This document shows positions 20,526 through 30,164 of a stretch of DNA of 36,111 bases, piece after piece; the stretch's first letter is position 1, and every line of letters starts with the position of its first letter. The stretch is from positions 1 through 36,111 of the forward strand of contig QXYM01000095.1 of assembly GCA_009886945.1 (NCBI GenBank). The letters are read 5' to 3'. Position numbers and translations under genes: made by a program. This DNA comes from Litorivicinus sp. Its GTDB lineage: Bacteria; Pseudomonadota; Gammaproteobacteria; Pseudomonadales; Litorivicinaceae. The notes beneath the pieces were generated by a model, which was not told the origin of the DNA, ran no database searches, and saw only the letters and a list, made by a program, of their open reading frames with translations.

Positions 20526-22322
20526 CTAATCTACCTTTAACACTGCCAAGAAGGCATCCTGTGGAATCTCGACGCGACCCACTTGTTTCATCCGTTTTTT
20601 ACCGGCTTTCTGTTTTTCTAATAATTTCCGCTTACGCGTGGCGTCTCCACCATAACATTTTGCGGTCACATTTTTACGCAGAGCTTTCACCGTCGTCCGA
20701 GCAATGACATGCCGACCGATTGCCGCCTGAATCGCGACGTCAAACATTTGACGAGGAATTAACTCACGTAATTTCTCAGCCAATTCTCGACCCCGCGACT
20801 GCGAGTGGTCTTTATGCACGATCGCGGCCAAGGCATCAACTCGCTCACCATTAATTAAAATATCCAGTCGGACTAATGGACAGGCTTGAAAGCGGACGAA
20901 ACTGTAATCCAATGAACCAAATCCACGTGTGGCCGATTTCAGACGATCGAAGAAGTCCATCACCACTTCGGCCATCGGCAAATCGAACTCAATCTGGACC
21001 TGGCTACCCATGTATTTTAGATCACGCTGTATGCCGCGCTTTTCAACACAGAGAGTCATCACCGATCCGACATATTCATTCGGCACTAAAATCGTTGCCG
21101 CAACCATCGGCTCGCGCATTTCCTCAATAGAGCCCACATCTGGCAACCGAGAAGGATTATCGACATAAAGAGTCTGGCCATCAGTCGTGATGACTTCGTA
21201 GACCACCGTGGGCGCTGAGGTAATCAGATCAAGATCGTACTCCCGCTCAAGTCGCTCCTGGATAATCTCCATGTGCAACATCCCCAAGAAGCCGCAACGA
21301 AACCCAAATCCCAGTGCATCGGAGGTCTCTGGCTCGTAAATCAGGCTGGCATCATTCAATGTCAGTTTTTCGAGGGCTTCACGAAAATCTTCGAAATCAT
21401 CGGCAGACACCGGGAATAATCCGGCATACACCTGCGGCTTCACTTTTTTGAACCCAGGCAGAGCATCGGTATCTGAAAACTTTGAATCAACCAGCGTGTC
21501 GCCGACGGGAGCACCATGAATGTCCTTGATCCCGGCAATCATAAACCCGACTTGTCCAGCCTGCAGTAACCCCGTCGAATGACGTTTGGGTGTAAACACC
21601 CCGACATCATCGATCTGCCAGTCACGGCCCGTGCTCTTCACGCGAATCTTCTGTCCTTTTTTCAAAGAACCCTGTGTCACTCGGATCAACGAGACCACAC
21701 CTAAATAATTATCGAACCATGAATCGATGATGAGTGCTTGGGTTGGTAGGCTTCGATCAACGGTTGGTGGCGGGATTTTGACGATCAGTTGTTCAAGCAG
21801 CTCATCAATCCCCAAGCCACTCTTCGCTGAACAGGGGATGGCCTCAGAAGCATCGATCCCAATGATATTTTCGATCTCTTGCTTTACCCGCTCGGGTTCT
21901 GCCTGTGGCAGATCCATCTTGTTCAACACAGGGACGACCTCAAGACCTTGCTCGATGGCCGTATAACAATTGGCGACCGATTGCGCCTCAACACCCTGAG
22001 CGGCATCCACCACCAAGAGCGCACCCTCACAGGCATACAGTGAACGCGAGACTTCATAACTGAAATCCACATGCCCTGGGGTGTCGATAAAGTTGAGTTC
22101 GTAGACCTCACCGTTGAGGGCTGTGTAATTCAGGGTGACGCTTTGGGCTTTAATGGTAATCCCGCGCTCACGCTCAATATCCATTGAATCCAGGACCTGA
22201 GCGCCCATTTCTCGCTCGGACAACCCACCACAACGCTGGATGAAACGGTCAGCCAGCGTTGATTTTCCATGGTCAATGTGCGCGATGATCGAAAAGTTTC
22301 GAATGTGTGAGGGGTCAGTCAA
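20526..22322 (-). CDS. lepA: Elongation factor 4 (LepA)
   Basis: [31 protein letters not shown]-terminal [23 protein letters not shown]. Confidence 0.97.
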   Translation of the reverse strand: MTDPSHIRNFSIIAHIDHGKSTLADRFIQRCGGLSEREMGAQVLDSMDIERERGITIKAQSVTLNYTALNGEVYELNFIDTPGHVDFSYEVSRSLYACEGALLVVDAAQGVEAQSVANCYTAIEQGLEVVPVLNKMDLPQAEPERVKQEIENIIGIDASEAIPCSAKSGLGIDELLEQLIVKIPPPTVDRSLPTQALIIDSWFDNYLGVVSLIRVTQGSLKKGQKIRVKSTGRDWQIDDVGVFTPKRHSTGLLQAGQVGFMIAGIKDIHGAPVGDTLVDSKFSDTDALPGFKKVKPQVYAGLFPVSADDFEDFREALEKLTLNDASLIYEPETSDALGFGFRCGFLGMLHMEIIQERLEREYDLDLITSAPTVVYEVITTDGQTLYVDNPSRLPDVGSIEEMREPMVAATILVPNEYVGSVMTLCVEKRGIQRDLKYMGSQVQIEFDLPMAEVVMDFFDRLKSATRGFGSLDYSFVRFQACPLVRLDILINGERVDALAAIVHKDHSQSRGRELAEKLRELIPRQMFDVAIQAAIGRHVIARTTVKALRKNVTAKCYGGDATRKRKLLEKQKAGKKRMKQVGRVEIPQDAFLAVLKVD

Positions 22323-22357
22323 GACACCAGTGCTCCTAGCGAAAAAATCGCGTTAGT

Positions 22358-23731
22358 TTAACGACCTAATCGCAAAGTGAGAAATGTTGAATTCCCTCCA
22401 CGTACAACTAGAACCGGAATCGGCCGATCAGTCGGCAACGAATCCATCAGATTTTGTAAGTCAGACACCTCAGAGATTTCCCGACCGCCGACCTGCGTAA
22501 TGATATCACCTGCTCGGAGTCCTGCCCCTAATGCAGGGTCTTCAGTGACCTCTTTTACCAAAATCCCGCCTTGGAGGTTGTTGTCCGCCTGCAACGAATC
22601 GGGTATTTCATCAACAACCATCCCTAAAAGCCCTTTCGGCTGCGATGACATCGTCTGCGCCACTTGGTCAGCGTCAGGGAGTTGCTCGATGGTGACATCG
22701 ATGGTGAGCCGATCACCTTGGCGCACGACATCCACTGGAACAGTCGATCCGGGGCGAACCAGTCCAACCATGGGTGGAAGATCGGAGGATCGTTCGACAT
22801 CCTTGCCATTAAAGCGAACTACAATATCACCGGGCTGGATCCCCGCCTTTCCGGCAGGACCTGAGGCAGAGGCTTGCGCAATCAAGGCTCCCATCGGCTT
22901 ATCCAAACCAAAACTCAGAGCAAGATCGCGATTCACTTCTTGAATTAAAACGCCAAGCCAACCACGACGCACAATCCCATCTTCTTTTAACTGCTCGGCT
23001 ACATTCATCACTAAATTCATCGGAATCGCGAAGGACAACCCCATGAATCCGCCTGAGCGCGTAAAAATCTGTGAGTTTATTCCCACAACCTCGCCCTCAA
23101 GATTAAATAACGGCCCTCCGGAATTCCCTGGATTAATCGCCACATCAGTTTGAATAAATGGCACATAACTTTCGTCAGGCAAGGCACGCCCCGTCGCACT
23201 CACGATTCCTGCAGTCACGCTGTAATCAAAACCGAACGGAGATCCAATCGCGACGACCCATTGTCCACGTTTCACTGCATCGCTATCGGCGATCTTGACT
23301 ACCGGCAAATCGTCGGCATCCAACTTCAAGACCGCAACATCGGAGCGTGGGTCGGTTCCGACAATCGTGGCGACATATTCTCGGCGATCATTCAAGCGAA
23401 CAATCACCGTATCAGCCCCTTCCACGACGTGGTTATTCGTCAAAACATATCCATCGTCAGAAATAATAAATCCTGAGCCCAGAGATCGACCTTCACGTTC
23501 TTGTGGAGGCATCGGCACACCGCGCTCGAAAAACTCCCGGAAAAATGGCGGTAATTGCTGCAAATCTGGCATTTGTTGCGGACGTGAAGCCGGTTGCGTC
23601 GAGCGTGTAGAAATGTTGACCACCGCGGGTGAGACGGTATCCACAAGCTTTGTGAACTCAGGCAACTGTGCCTGCGCTTGCACGCTGACAACCATCAGAA
23701 AACCCAAAACAAATCGCATCGCTGCACTCAT
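22358..23731 (-). CDS. mucD: DegP/MucD-type periplasmic serine protease (Do family, two PDZ domains)
   Basis: Signal peptide from MSAAMRFVLG; catalytic NNHVVEGAD, RSDVAVLKLD, GNSGGPLF; ATGA overlap with rseC. Confidence 0.93.
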   Translation of the reverse strand: MSAAMRFVLGFLMVVSVQAQAQLPEFTKLVDTVSPAVVNISTRSTQPASRPQQMPDLQQLPPFFREFFERGVPMPPQEREGRSLGSGFIISDDGYVLTNNHVVEGADTVIVRLNDRREYVATIVGTDPRSDVAVLKLDADDLPVVKIADSDAVKRGQWVVAIGSPFGFDYSVTAGIVSATGRALPDESYVPFIQTDVAINPGNSGGPLFNLEGEVVGINSQIFTRSGGFMGLSFAIPMNLVMNVAEQLKEDGIVRRGWLGVLIQEVNRDLALSFGLDKPMGALIAQASASGPAGKAGIQPGDIVVRFNGKDVERSSDLPPMVGLVRPGSTVPVDVVRQGDRLTIDVTIEQLPDADQVAQTMSSQPKGLLGMVVDEIPDSLQADNNLQGGILVKEVTEDPALGAGLRAGDIITQVGGREISEVSDLQNLMDSLPTDRPIPVLVVRGGNSTFLTLRLGR

Positions 23732-24135
23732 CGATTGATCCTTATTTGAAACGTTCGTGTCCAGCGCTGACTGAACATCCAACCCAGGGCTAGACCCAAC
23801 AGACCAGCACCTGCCTGAAGCGTCTCGCTCCACTCGAGGAACTGCCCCACAACAATCGGGCTCACAAGCCCCAACAGCGGCGGGCAATAGAGCTTCACGA
23901 GTTGCGAGCTGAAACGCTGACCGTCGATGCTAAGTGTCACTACATCACCGACACTCAAAGAAATGGGATCATTCAAGGGGATTTCAAAGGTTTGATCCGA
24001 AGTTTTTTGGCGGAGCCAATCCGACCGACAGCGACCAAGCTCCGTGCAGGCAGAACACAAAGGTTGAGACATTGGCTTGACCCAGCAATGGTCAGCCATC
24101 ACAGCAACCACTTCAACACGCTTTTCACAGTTCAC
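23728..24135 (-). CDS. rseC: RseC/MucC family sigma-E regulatory protein
   Basis: Cys-rich CSACTELGRC, two TM segments, located between rseB and degP. Confidence 0.82.
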   Translation of the reverse strand: MNCEKRVEVVAVMADHCWVKPMSQPLCSACTELGRCRSDWLRQKTSDQTFEIPLNDPISLSVGDVVTLSIDGQRFSSQLVKLYCPPLLGLVSPIVVGQFLEWSETLQAGAGLLGLALGWMFSQRWTRTFQIRINR

Positions 24136-25103
24136 TGCGTCCGACTCAACAGCCCTTTTAAACCATCCACATCGAGCGCATCGATAATGGTTTTCCCGGT
24201 TTCAGGAGGAATTTCGCCAACTAACGTGACTCGCAGTGCTCCGCCGGAGAGCGCGTAATCCTTGCCCAAAGCAACTGTGGGACCAAGAATTGCCTGCATA
24301 TCAGGCTCTGGTCGCGCATTGGTCAGCTCAAGGAAAATTGAAAAGCTTCCCAGTCCATCGGTATAAACAAGCGTATACACCCGATGACTGCCAGCGCGCG
24401 AAGGCAATGCGGACACCAATTGATAACCGGCAGGAAGCCAACTCGCCGGCGAAAATTGCAAGACCGACTCAGGCTCTGTAATCGGATAAACCTTGACTTG
24501 CAACGCCTCTTGCCCGCCTGCGATCTCAACGGTTTGTGGCCCAACAGTGAGCTCTGAAAACTCAAACTGCTCCAAGGTCTGATTATCAGCATTGACCGTC
24601 TGAGACCTTAGCAATAAGGACGTTTCCTCATCGACCCAGAATTTATAGCTGTGGCGATGCCCATCCATTGATTCCACAAGAACCAGTTGCGCCGACCGAT
24701 CTGCGATCCGCTCGACATTACCAAGAGTGATCTGATAAGGCGCTTCAAAAATCTGCGTGGATTCGGCATTGATCATGCCAGGCAGCGGATATCCTTGCCT
24801 CAGAACGTCCGGACCTGGCACCGCCTCGATCAGCACATTTCCTGATTGTGCTCGTTCCAGAGGCTGACCCGATAGCCGTCTTAAGCGCGCAGCTTCTTTG
24901 CCATTAATGACGTCATGCTGAAACGCCAGGTTGGCTAGAACATCCGCGCGTTGATAAACCAATTTTCCGGAATAGGATAAGGTACGAACCGCCATCGTCA
25001 TGGCACGAAGCTTTTCTTTCGCAGGCTCGGAGCTGATGGCGAACGATGGTGGGCTCAGTAGGATCAGCGCGCTGAACAACGCGCCAACGTATCGAGCAAG
25101 CAT
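24132..25103 (-). CDS. rseB: RseB/MucB sigma-E regulator
   Basis: Signal peptide; LSYSGKLVYQRADVL; YKFWVDEETSLLLRSQ; operon position. Confidence 0.88.
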   Translation of the reverse strand: MLARYVGALFSALILLSPPSFAISSEPAKEKLRAMTMAVRTLSYSGKLVYQRADVLANLAFQHDVINGKEAARLRRLSGQPLERAQSGNVLIEAVPGPDVLRQGYPLPGMINAESTQIFEAPYQITLGNVERIADRSAQLVLVESMDGHRHSYKFWVDEETSLLLRSQTVNADNQTLEQFEFSELTVGPQTVEIAGGQEALQVKVYPITEPESVLQFSPASWLPAGYQLVSALPSRAGSHRVYTLVYTDGLGSFSIFLELTNARPEPDMQAILGPTVALGKDYALSGGALRVTLVGEIPPETGKTIIDALDVDGLKGLLSRTQ

Positions 25104-25768
25104 TATTCGATTGGCTCGTCACGCCCCATGATACGAGCCAATGGTAAAACCGATGTTCCGCCAACGACTGCAGTATTCTCAGCATGACGAATCAAATACG
25201 GACTCAATCGGTTACTGACCAATTGCTTCATGTCTTGCTCTGTCAAAATCCTCGCCACAGGACGTCTTTCGACAGCATCTTGTTGACTAGTCATCCCATC
25301 AACCGAGACGGTTTCTTTTTGCACAGGCATTTGAAATTTAATCACTTCCAGTGGCTCAGCGACCGCAACAGAGGGTTGCGTGTCCACCGGTGCGACCACT
25401 TTCACACCAATCACCACCGCAAAAGCGATCGATGCCGCAATCGCCAACTGGCCAGTCAGTGCTGCAAACCGGTTCGGTAATGCTTCTTTGGCAGGTAGGA
25501 AGGTGACATGCGGATCGACTTGATGATGCGAAGCATCAACAATGGGTTTTGCCTCGGCGACCCCATCGAGTTCAGCATTAATCCGATCCAGCAAACTGGA
25601 GCCCAGGAGACTTTCTCCACGCATTGTGCTGCTGATGGCCTGGCATGACGCCCAGTAAGCCTTGAGATCGCCGCGGGTTTTCGTTGCGTCGACAATTTTT
25701 CGCGCCTCAAATTCCGTTGCTTCCTGATCCACTAAAGCCGACAGGGATTGCCGTAAGGTTTCAGTCAT
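25103..25768 (-). CDS. rseA: Anti-sigma-E factor RseA/MucA
   Basis: LRQSLSALVDQEATEFEARKI N-terminus, single TM (LAIAASIAFAVVIGVKVV), downstream of rpoE. Confidence 0.87.
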   Translation of the reverse strand: MTETLRQSLSALVDQEATEFEARKIVDATKTRGDLKAYWASCQAISSTMRGESLLGSSLLDRINAELDGVAEAKPIVDASHHQVDPHVTFLPAKEALPNRFAALTGQLAIAASIAFAVVIGVKVVAPVDTQPSVAVAEPLEVIKFQMPVQKETVSVDGMTSQQDAVERRPVARILTEQDMKQLVSNRLSPYLIRHAENTAVVGGTSVLPLARIMGRDEPIE

Positions 25769-25811
25769 TCAGTCACCACTCCGATGATATGGGTTTACTG
25801 TAATTTCAATC

Positions 25812-25839
25812 TTTGACAATTTCATTACAAAAAAGTTCC
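25812..25839 (-). promoter_or_regulatory. Predicted sigma-E (RpoE)-dependent promoter upstream of rseA, overlapping the rpoE stop region
   Basis: Minus strand GGAACTT (25839-25833), 15-nt spacer, GTCAAA (25817-25812), i.e. GAACTT-N16-TCAAA, matching the known sigma-E -35 element and spacing; the -10 is a near match to TCTGA/TCAAA. Confidence 0.65.
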
Positions 25840-26451
25840 CGGAAATTGTTGAGAAATTTCCTGAACCACATGATCGCGCGCCCGAAATATCCGAGAACGC
25901 ACAGTGCCGATCGGGCAATTCATCGCCAACGCAATCTCATCATAGCTCATTCCTTCAAGCTCCCGAAGCGTCAACGCCTGTTTCAAATCATCCGGCAACT
26001 GTTCAATGGCATGCAAAATCGCTCGCTGTAATTCTTCAGCACCGGCTTCTTCATCGGGCGCACTGAGATCTTGTAGCACCGACAACTCGCCGGTGGCTTC
26101 ATCATCAACAGAGACATCTTTGGATTCTTTCAATTTGGACGCGAGGTGATTTTTGGCAGTATTCACAGCGATTCGATAAAGCCAGGTATAAAATGCACTC
26201 TCACCCCGAAAGGTGTGTAGTGACCGATAGGCCTTGACGAAGGTATCCTGAAGGACGTCTAGCGCATCACTTTGATTCGAGACCAAGCGGTTGACGAGAG
26301 ACAATAAGCGAGACTGATACTTGAGTACCAACAAATCAAAAGCATGGCGGTCGCCCAAGCGCGCACGATCGACCAACAGCTGATCGTTTTCAGCCTCGAC
26401 TTTTTGAACTGGCGACTCCATACCCAACGTGCGATTTCTCAAGAAATTCAA
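25825..26451 (-). CDS. rpoE: RNA polymerase sigma-E factor (start may be internal, MESPVQ at 26421)
   Basis: AFYTWLYRIAVNTAKN; LPDDLKQALTLRELEGMSYDEIALAMNCPIGTVRSRIFRAR. Confidence 0.95.
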   Translation of the reverse strand: MNFLRNRTLGMESPVQKVEAENDQLLVDRARLGDRHAFDLLVLKYQSRLLSLVNRLVSNQSDALDVLQDTFVKAYRSLHTFRGESAFYTWLYRIAVNTAKNHLASKLKESKDVSVDDEATGELSVLQDLSAPDEEAGAEELQRAILHAIEQLPDDLKQALTLRELEGMSYDEIALAMNCPIGTVRSRIFRARDHVVQEISQQFPGTFL

Positions 26452-26490
26452 TGACTACGATGACATGAGTGATAAAAAAGGACAAGTAAT

Positions 26491-28086
26491 ATGAGTGTTG
26501 AGCCACAACTGCACCAGGTCGATGTGCTGGTGCTGGGCGCAGGTGCAGCAGGCCTGACTGCTGCACTCTCCATCCCAAAGGATCTGTCCGTGGCCGTACT
26601 CACCAAAGATCCCAGTGGAGGATCCACGCGTTGGGCACAAGGTGGCGTAGCCGCCGTCATCGATGACCAGGATTCCATTGAAAGTCATGTTCAGGACACG
26701 CTCATCGCAGGTGCTGGATTGTGCCATCAGGATGTGGTGGAACACGTTGTGTGTAGCGCTCGAGACGCGATCGATTGGCTTGTCGAACAAGGCGTGGGTT
26801 TCACCAAATCTGACCAATCCTTTCACCTCACCCGTGAGGGTGGACACTCGCATCGCCGAATCTTGCATGCGGCGGACGCAACCGGTTGGGCGATTCAAGA
26901 TGCGCTTGACCAACGAGCCTCAGCTGCCGATAACATCACCTTTTACCACAACTTCATTGCGGTCGATTTGTGCTTCGATCGTGGCCGTGGCCCTCGCACT
27001 CGACGTGTTCGTGGATGTCATGTCTTGAATAAACAGACCGGAGAAGTGGATACCTTTTTAGCGCATGCTGTTGTGCTTGCCACCGGCGGTGCTAGCAAGG
27101 CGTATATCTACACCTCCAATCCCGATGGGGCGAGTGGTGATGGCATTGCCATGGCATGGCGAGCAGGATGTCGCGTCGCTAATCTCGAATTCAATCAATT
27201 TCACCCGACCTGTTTATACCACCCAGATGCCAAGTCCTTCCTCATTTCGGAAGCCGTCCGTGGTGAAGGCGGAATTCTGCGATTACCCGATGGCACGCGG
27301 TTTATGCCAGGCTTCGACCCGAGGGCTGAACTTGCTCCACGCGACATCGTGGCGCGTGCGATTGATCATGAAATGAAGCGGATTGGTGCTGATCACGTCT
27401 ATCTCGATATCACGCACCGAGATCCTTCCTTTATCAAAGACCATTTTCCGACCATCTATCAGCGGCTCATCGAGCTTGAGATCGACATGACAAAACAATG
27501 GATTCCGGTGGTGCCGGCAGCTCACTACACCTGTGGTGGAGTCCTTGTCGACTTGCATGGCGAGACCGATCTCGCGGGCCTTTATGCCATTGGAGAAGTG
27601 AGTTCGACAGGGCTTCATGGTGCTAATCGGATGGCTTCGAATTCACTACTGGAATGCATTGTCTTCGGACGCGCAACCGCAGCCCACATCACACAAACCG
27701 TGAAGACCCAAATGCCTCACGCCACTGTCAAATCCTGGGATGCATCGCAGGTCATTGATAGCGACGAAGACGTTGTCATCGCACACAATTGGGCGGAGAT
27801 CCGACGTTTTATGTGGGACTATGTCGGCATTGTTCGCACCGACAAGCGTCTTCAGCGGGCGTTAAATCGGGCACAACTACTCGCCCGTGAAATTGAAGAT
27901 TTCTACGCCAATTACCGGATCACCACCCACTTAATTGAATTGAGAAACCTCGTGGTTGTCGCTGAACTGATTATCCGCTGTGCACTCAAGCGTGAGGAGT
28001 CTCGGGGTCTCCATTTCACCCTCGATCACCCGGATCTATCGAAACATCCTGATGACACGATCTTAATCCCAGGCAAAGAGCGTTAA
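26491..28086 (+). CDS. nadB: L-aspartate oxidase
   Basis: VLVLGAGAAGLTAAL, STRWAQGGVAAV, HYTCGGVLVD; divergent from rpoE; AAGGA Shine-Dalgarno. Confidence 0.95.
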   Translation: MSVEPQLHQVDVLVLGAGAAGLTAALSIPKDLSVAVLTKDPSGGSTRWAQGGVAAVIDDQDSIESHVQDTLIAGAGLCHQDVVEHVVCSARDAIDWLVEQGVGFTKSDQSFHLTREGGHSHRRILHAADATGWAIQDALDQRASAADNITFYHNFIAVDLCFDRGRGPRTRRVRGCHVLNKQTGEVDTFLAHAVVLATGGASKAYIYTSNPDGASGDGIAMAWRAGCRVANLEFNQFHPTCLYHPDAKSFLISEAVRGEGGILRLPDGTRFMPGFDPRAELAPRDIVARAIDHEMKRIGADHVYLDITHRDPSFIKDHFPTIYQRLIELEIDMTKQWIPVVPAAHYTCGGVLVDLHGETDLAGLYAIGEVSSTGLHGANRMASNSLLECIVFGRATAAHITQTVKTQMPHATVKSWDASQVIDSDEDVVIAHNWAEIRRFMWDYVGIVRTDKRLQRALNRAQLLAREIEDFYANYRITTHLIELRNLVVVAELIIRCALKREESRGLHFTLDHPDLSKHPDDTILIPGKER

Positions 28087-28087
28087 C

Positions 28088-28363
28088 TCAATGCACGCGA
28101 CATCGGTGACGTAACTGACGGAGATCTCGGGCGTTTGCGCGAGCGATCCAATGCAGCGTTCCTTGAGCGGCAGGCAGGTGGATCACACAATAACTCCAAG
28201 GACTTAAGCTCCACTCATCCACATGACACGACATCAATTCGACGCTTCTGGATTTCATTTGCACGACCAAATGATCCGCATTGCCGTCAAATTGCAAGTG
28301 CACCAAGCGAGGATAAGTCTTAAGAATACCGTGTTGACCGGTTAACCAAGTCAGGGCTTTCAC
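28088..28363 (-). CDS. Short YgfX/CptA-like protein without TM segments
   Basis: Directly after sdhE (GTGA overlap), the usual position of ygfX; C-terminus LHWIARANARDLRQLRHRCR resembles the YgfX C-terminal segment. Confidence 0.55.
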   Translation of the reverse strand: MKALTWLTGQHGILKTYPRLVHLQFDGNADHLVVQMKSRSVELMSCHVDEWSLSPWSYCVIHLPAAQGTLHWIARANARDLRQLRHRCRVH

Positions 28364-28635
28364 TGCTGGCTTTGCGCGACGCCCAGATCACCGCTGGCTT
28401 GGCGGACTTTCAGAACGATGTGAGCCAGTGCTTGATCGTCAGGCAGTTTAAATCCACGCAACCACTCCCAAATGTCTTGATCTTCACAATCCAAGAGTCT
28501 CCGGTAGGCTTCCTGATCGTTGGCTGCTAAATCTGGATAATGATTCCGGGTGAAGGGCATCAGCATCACATCGATTTCCAGCATTCCGCGCCTGGAATGC
28601 CAATAAAGTCTGTTGAATTCAGTGCGATCGTCCAT
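28360..28635 (-). CDS. sdhE: SdhE/CptB family FAD assembly factor
   Basis: RLYWHSRRGMLEIDVMLMPF (RGxxE motif) and YRRLLDCEDQDIWEWLRG. Confidence 0.92.
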   Translation of the reverse strand: MDDRTEFNRLYWHSRRGMLEIDVMLMPFTRNHYPDLAANDQEAYRRLLDCEDQDIWEWLRGFKLPDDQALAHIVLKVRQASGDLGVAQSQQ

Positions 28636-28678
28636 ACTCCCTCCCTATCGATACTAGTGTAGCACTCAGAGGCGTAGC

Positions 28679-29470
28679 ATGAATTCCCCATTTGGCTTGA
28701 TTCAATTCAAAGGCGATCAGACACTGAAGGTATTGCAGGGGCAATGCACTCAAATGGTGACTAACCTCACCCCTGAACATGCCCCGCTCGTCGCATTTTG
28801 TGATCCAAAAGGTCGAATGTTTGGATCGGGACGATTACTGCAATACAACAACCTCGTCAGCCTCATTACTCCAATCGATCAATCAGATGCACTGTTAAAA
28901 CGGCTCCATCCGTTTTTGGCGTTGTCTCGCGTATCGGCTGCTTTGACGGAAATCCCGGTCGGCCTAGTGGCACAGTCCTCGCTGTCACCTGCTGTTTGTC
29001 AGCACCAACCCGGAACCACGCGAGTTGGAGAATTTGGAAACACGCAATGGCAGGTTGGTGATCAAGACCAGCCGCATGACCCGAAAGCGGATATGGCAAG
29101 ACTATCAGCCGGACTCGGCTTTGTTCGCCAGGGTTCTGCTGATCTGCTGATCCCACAGCAAGCGCATTATCAAATGCTCGGTGGCGTCAATTTCAAGAAA
29201 GGCTGCTACACCGGTCAAGAAGTGATCGCTCGTCTTGAACACTTAGGCCAAGCCAAAAAATACCTCTATGTGTATCGAGAGGCTCCGGTGTCTCCGGGAG
29301 AATCCGTTGAACTGGATGGTACCTCTTTCCAAGTCTTTGACGCGGCCAATGATCAGGAAGATCAAGCTGCCTTGTTGCTAGCGCCTGTGTCGGTCAATCT
29401 AAAACAGTTGATCCATGTGCCCCTGACCATCACTCGGCAAGTCGAGGGGCAGCGACCAGTCAAGCTCTGA
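28679..29470 (+). CDS. ygfZ: Folate-binding / Fe-S maturation protein YgfZ
   Basis: FKKGCYTGQEVIARLEHLGQAKK signature. Confidence 0.9.
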   Translation: MNSPFGLIQFKGDQTLKVLQGQCTQMVTNLTPEHAPLVAFCDPKGRMFGSGRLLQYNNLVSLITPIDQSDALLKRLHPFLALSRVSAALTEIPVGLVAQSSLSPAVCQHQPGTTRVGEFGNTQWQVGDQDQPHDPKADMARLSAGLGFVRQGSADLLIPQQAHYQMLGGVNFKKGCYTGQEVIARLEHLGQAKKYLYVYREAPVSPGESVELDGTSFQVFDAANDQEDQAALLLAPVSVNLKQLIHVPLTITRQVEGQRPVKL

Positions 29471-30115
29471 CAGCCCCTGCGCTGTCAGTCGTTGGTTGAT
29501 TTGGCTAAAAGGTCTTGATCCAAAAAACCCCCGATGAGCGGACAATGGAGAAGGATGGACCGATTCGATGACGCCTTGTCGCTCATCAATGAGTCTTCGT
29601 AATTGCCGTGCATCACTCCCCCACAAACAAAACACTCGGTAGCGGGTATCGTTTGCCAACCGCGTCATCACCAAGTCCGTAAATCGTTCCCATCCAAGGT
29701 TTCGATGACTTCCCGCTTCTCCAGGGCGAACGGACAAGACACGATTCATCAGCAGGACTCCACGTCGAGCCCAAGGAGTCAGATCTCCACTGGGCATCTC
29801 AACGACGCCAAATTCAGCCCGCCATTCCTTGAGAATATTTCGAAGCGATGGCGGGATCGCTGTTTGTTGACTGACCGAGAACGCAAGGCCTGTTGCCTGA
29901 TCAGGCCCATGGTAAGGGTCCTGCCCAACAATCACTGCAGAGCACATCGCCGGCGAGCACAGCTCGAATGCTCTAAATCGCTGAGAACGTGGCGGATAAC
30001 TCTCCTCGCTCAGGATCTTCTGGTCGAACTCCAATGCAATTTGAGACAGTTCCTCAAGCCCTAAAAATTCCTGCCAGTCTTGCGGGAGATCAGAAAATAT
30101 CCGTTCTAATTGCAT
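29399..30115 (-). CDS. ung: Uracil-DNA glycosylase (start MQLERIF; ORF extends to 30361)
   Basis: VIVGQDPYHGPDQATGLAFSV, LLMNRVLSVRPGEAGSH, HPSPLSAHRGFFGSRPFSQIN. Confidence 0.94.
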   Translation of the reverse strand: MQLERIFSDLPQDWQEFLGLEELSQIALEFDQKILSEESYPPRSQRFRAFELCSPAMCSAVIVGQDPYHGPDQATGLAFSVSQQTAIPPSLRNILKEWRAEFGVVEMPSGDLTPWARRGVLLMNRVLSVRPGEAGSHRNLGWERFTDLVMTRLANDTRYRVFCLWGSDARQLRRLIDERQGVIESVHPSPLSAHRGFFGSRPFSQINQRLTAQGLSELDWSLPLDLPSDGQGHMDQLF

Positions 30116-30140
30116 TGTTAGTTTCCGTTTTCGGTATAAT
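30110..30140 (+). promoter_or_regulatory. Candidate sigma-70 promoter for the acyltransferase gene
   Basis: Perfect TATAAT at 30135-30140 in the ung/acyltransferase divergent gap; -35 TTGCAT with a long 19-nt spacer, so the -35 is weak. Confidence 0.35.
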
Positions 30141-30164
30141 TTCGGTTTGCGATAAGGATAACGA

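Noticed and set aside
22377-22943. 188-aa plus-strand ORF opposite degP
   Set aside because: Antisense to a strongly supported protease gene; composition reflects reversed codons.
26455-26913. 152-aa minus-strand ORF opposite the nadB 5' end
   Set aside because: Antisense to conserved FAD-binding region of nadB; no supporting features.
27316-27345. GAACTT within nadB and other coding GAACTT occurrences (8411, 15553) as sigma-E promoters
   Set aside because: No TCTGA/TCAAA-like -10 at 16 nt and all lie inside coding regions away from gene starts.
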